A DNA stretch of 64,000 nt from Albula goreensis (lineage: Eukaryota; Chordata; Actinopteri; Albuliformes; Albulidae), in NCBI GenBank assembly GCA_022829145.1, contig CM040745.1:14681501-14745500 (forward strand), given 5' to 3'. The position numbers and the translations under genes were made by a program. The notes under the pieces are model-generated. The model did not search any database. It saw only the letters and a list, made by a program, of their open reading frames with translations, and was not told the DNA's origin. Position 1 is the first letter of the stretch; each line of letters starts with the position of its first letter. This document shows positions 61,275 through 64,000 of this stretch, piece after piece.

Positions 61275-64000
61275 TGCATCAAGACTCAACAGTATTTGAC
61301 TTCTTATCAATGAACCCTATAAATCTATGCTTACATTGTTTCAATGATAGCATAAAACGTTTCACAGTTTTATTTATTAATTCACACACTTCTCACAGTT
61401 GTAACAAGAACAATGTCATATGTGAACTTTCCTAAGAAGGACACAGTGGCATTGAATTGCAGCTAAGCCTCCTCCATGTAAACAGACAGAAGCAGCACAG
61501 AGATAGGCACTGGTTACTGAGGCAGTGCTACAGCTCAGCTCTCTGGGGTCTCCTGAGGCTGCAGATTATATGGGTGATGCTATCTGCAGGGCCAAAGCCT
61601 AAACATTAAGGCCTATAATCAACGGCCTGAGGAGAAACAACACTGACACCGCAACCTTCACAGATCCAGCCCTGTGCCATCAACAGACCAGAGTGCTGCC
61701 TCAGACAGCTCTCTCTTATGTCCCAGATGCATTAGCGATTCATGGTGGAAATGTCCCTGACACACACAACCAACTGGAACTTCACCACATTGTCAGCATT
61801 AAAACATATGCCCATTACTAACACATTGAAACACAACTGTTTCAAGTTAAAGCTCCATGAAGCAAACAGCAAACACATTGGAAATTAGGGATGCTCATGA
61901 TTCCAGGGGGAAAAAATTAGTATGTCAAACACAGTATAGGACTGCAAGTAAAATACATTTCACAGTGCATCATTCCATTCATTCACAACTAATTGCTGAA
62001 AAAAATGTGCTTCATTACATTCACTTCATGAACATTTACAAAGAAATTGGCCACATTTGACTTCTGTGCTAATTTGCTACGTTTGTGCCAATCCATTCAA
62101 ACTTGACTGTTTACACTGAAAGCAAGTTAATACACTGGAGTATGCAAGTTGCTGGCTAGGAGAAACACTTTAGTCGGTCAAGTTTATGGTATAACACATG
62201 CTGCAATATTGGCTTTTTGATTCACATGTATATAACCATTAGGACATACCAAATGAAAAATGAGGGTCCTCACCAACAGTGACCCTCAGTTGCAGATGAG
62301 CTTGGTTGTTTTAGTGCTTTCAAATCCTCTCATCTGCAAATTTCTTATCTAATGGCTTGAAGTATGATCCGCATACTTCAAACTCATGTAGAGACGCGTT
62401 GAGCAGCTGGTTTTGTGTCTTCTTCACTCCTCACACTTCGGCTGATAAATTAAAATATATTCATGCCATCTATGCATATATGTGATCAATCTATCCATAC
62501 AACTCCATATAACTATGACAAACCTCAGACCTGCCACAGATCCATTCCTGCTGACAGCTTGTGTGCACACGAGGTTCAGAAGCTCAGTCTCATACTCATT
62601 AGTCACTCTGTTAGCCCTTGTGCTGCAGCAGCTTCTATGAAGGAATGTTTACTTACATGGATAGTTTAAAATCATCAGCAAACAGCCATACCTGAATTAG
62701 CAGCTTGCTCAAGTGGTGTAACTCTGGGAATGGCTTGACCTCCTACCATGCAGAGTTCCAGAGTCTGAGATAGGGAGAGCTACAGAGTCTTGAGTCAGTG
62801 GTGTGCTGCAACATGTGCTGGGCTGTCTTAAGAACTTGGGGTGGGGCTGTCAGTCTGTCCAACTCCAGGAGCCTGCCACCACACACTGATGATCTGTTTA
62901 CTACCACAGACTGCCTTTCCAAAGGTTAGGAGACTGCCTCCACACACTTCCTTTCCTACCAGACTCCAGGAGTTCAAACACAGCTGGTCTGTCCTTACTA
63001 TAGAGACAGCCTCTTCACACCCCAGAAGGTAGCTTCCCCACTAGAAACATCTGTGCAATACTTTGAGAAACCAGTGGATACTTTACCCAAGTTGTCTGAT
63101 ACAGACTATTAGCAGACTTAAACAGCTAGTAAGCAAACAGAGAACATTTTTCTTTGTTTTTAAGGCAAGCAAAATGGTCATTATGTGTCTACTATGCCCT
63201 GTTACTCCTTTACAGTTTCAAATGCAGAGCTCTTTCAATTAGATTACAAGGTCACTTGTAAACAGAAGTACAAAATCGCTTTAAACATTTTTGGCACAGT
63301 TAATAAAATAAAACTTACAAGGAAATATCACACACCAATTATTCTGAATTGAACACGGACTGTGTCAGCTCCACTTTAATGTGCACATTAAAAAAAATGA
63401 CAAACAACAGTATGGGTGGTGGCAAATCTTTCTGGATCTGACAGTGTGCTGAAAGAAGATTTTCAAATGAAAACTGGCAACTAGGCCTGTGATGAGTGCA
63501 GCATAGGGCAACAGAGCCAGAATTATGCCAATGCCTCCAGCACCCCCCTGCCAGCCCCCTGCCCTGGACAGTCATTCCTGGGGTGGGTGTAGCAGGATCA
63601 GCAATGTCTCTGGAGCCCACAGCCTGACATGCTCAATTAATGATAACATCCTCCCCATCTTACAAGTGGAAACACACACAGGATGTACCTCCAGTCCTCA
63701 AAGTTACATTTCAGAACTCAACAGATCTTCTTAGCATGACAGTAGAGGAGGCTAAACGCAAGCTCTGTGCTCTTCTAAAGAAAAAAAACTCAATCTACAC
63801 ATGAAAAAACCAATGGCAGCACAGGAAGGCATGTATGCAGTAATTTGCACTCCCTCCCCCACATATCTCTGAAGATTAACTGTAAATATAACAACAGAGC
63901 CCCTGAGTAGCTGATTAATATTTAATTGTGAGCCGGATCTGCTCAGACACATCTGTAGGGCAGAAAAGAACTGAGCAAAATCCTGGGGAAGAGAATGTGA

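Larger units (their letters stand above)
55201..64000. other. 8.8 kb with no recognised gene
   Basis: Contains the fish interspersed repeat at 56840-57010, GT/GA microsatellites, a foldback element at 58808-58973 and an AT-repeat near 61228. No open frame shows conserved motifs or paired splice sites that I trust. It may be 5' flank or first intron of lims1. Confidence 0.5.

Noticed and set aside
1..64000. CRISPR arrays, operons, phage or bacterial mobile elements
   Set aside because: The window is vertebrate nuclear DNA with spliced genes; none of these occur.

Overview
The window is nuclear DNA of a ray-finned fish, almost certainly a teleost. Compact introns, abundant CA/GT microsatellites, a decayed Tc1-type transposon and copies of a fish interspersed repeat (core like CAGACGCTCTTATCCAGAG) point that way. 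I cannot name the species. Three protein-coding genes lie head to tail, all on the minus strand, in the order CCDC138 - RANBP2 - LIMS1. This matches the mammalian block GCC2-LIMS1-RANBP2-CCDC138-EDAR. Gene models were built by hand from splice sites, phase continuity and remembered human proteins; no database was searched. Layout, left to right: 1-2194 is intron of ccdc138 holding a dead Tc1-like element with a perfect 31-bp palindrome. 2195-8685 carries the first eleven coding exons of ccdc138 (423 codons); its last exons lie off the left edge. About 0.3-0.4 kb separates the probable ccdc138 start region from the RANBP2 3' end. 9746-30436 is a complete ranbp2: 28 coding exons, 9,282 coding nt, 3,093 aa, all phases consistent. 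It has an N-terminal TPR/alpha-solenoid, RanBD1, four RanBP2-type zinc fingers, RanBD2, RanBD3, the IR1-M-IR2 SUMO-ligase module, RanBD4 and a cyclophilin domain. About 2.3 kb with the ranbp2 promoter and lims1 3'UTR follows. 32765-46392 is lims1 (PINCH1, five LIM domains); the main form is 387 aa, and a second first exon sits at 54221-54324. From 54325 to 64000 I recognise no gene, only repeats, a foldback element and putative upstream regulatory DNA. What stands out is lims1 alternative structure: two in-frame 93-nt exons for the second half of LIM4, two terminal exons giving different C-termini, and two alternative first exons that join exon 2 in the same phase. Long pyrimidine-rich tracts precede several of the lims1 exons, including both extra ones. 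In ranbp2, the M linker between the two SUMO/UBC9-binding repeats is enlarged roughly threefold by an in-frame 90-bp tandem repeat. Two introns appear to use GC-AG splice sites. RANBP2 acts at the cytoplasmic face of the nuclear pore, LIMS1 at integrin adhesions with ILK and parvin, and CCDC138 is a poorly characterised coiled-coil protein; their adjacency is conserved synteny, not a shared pathway.
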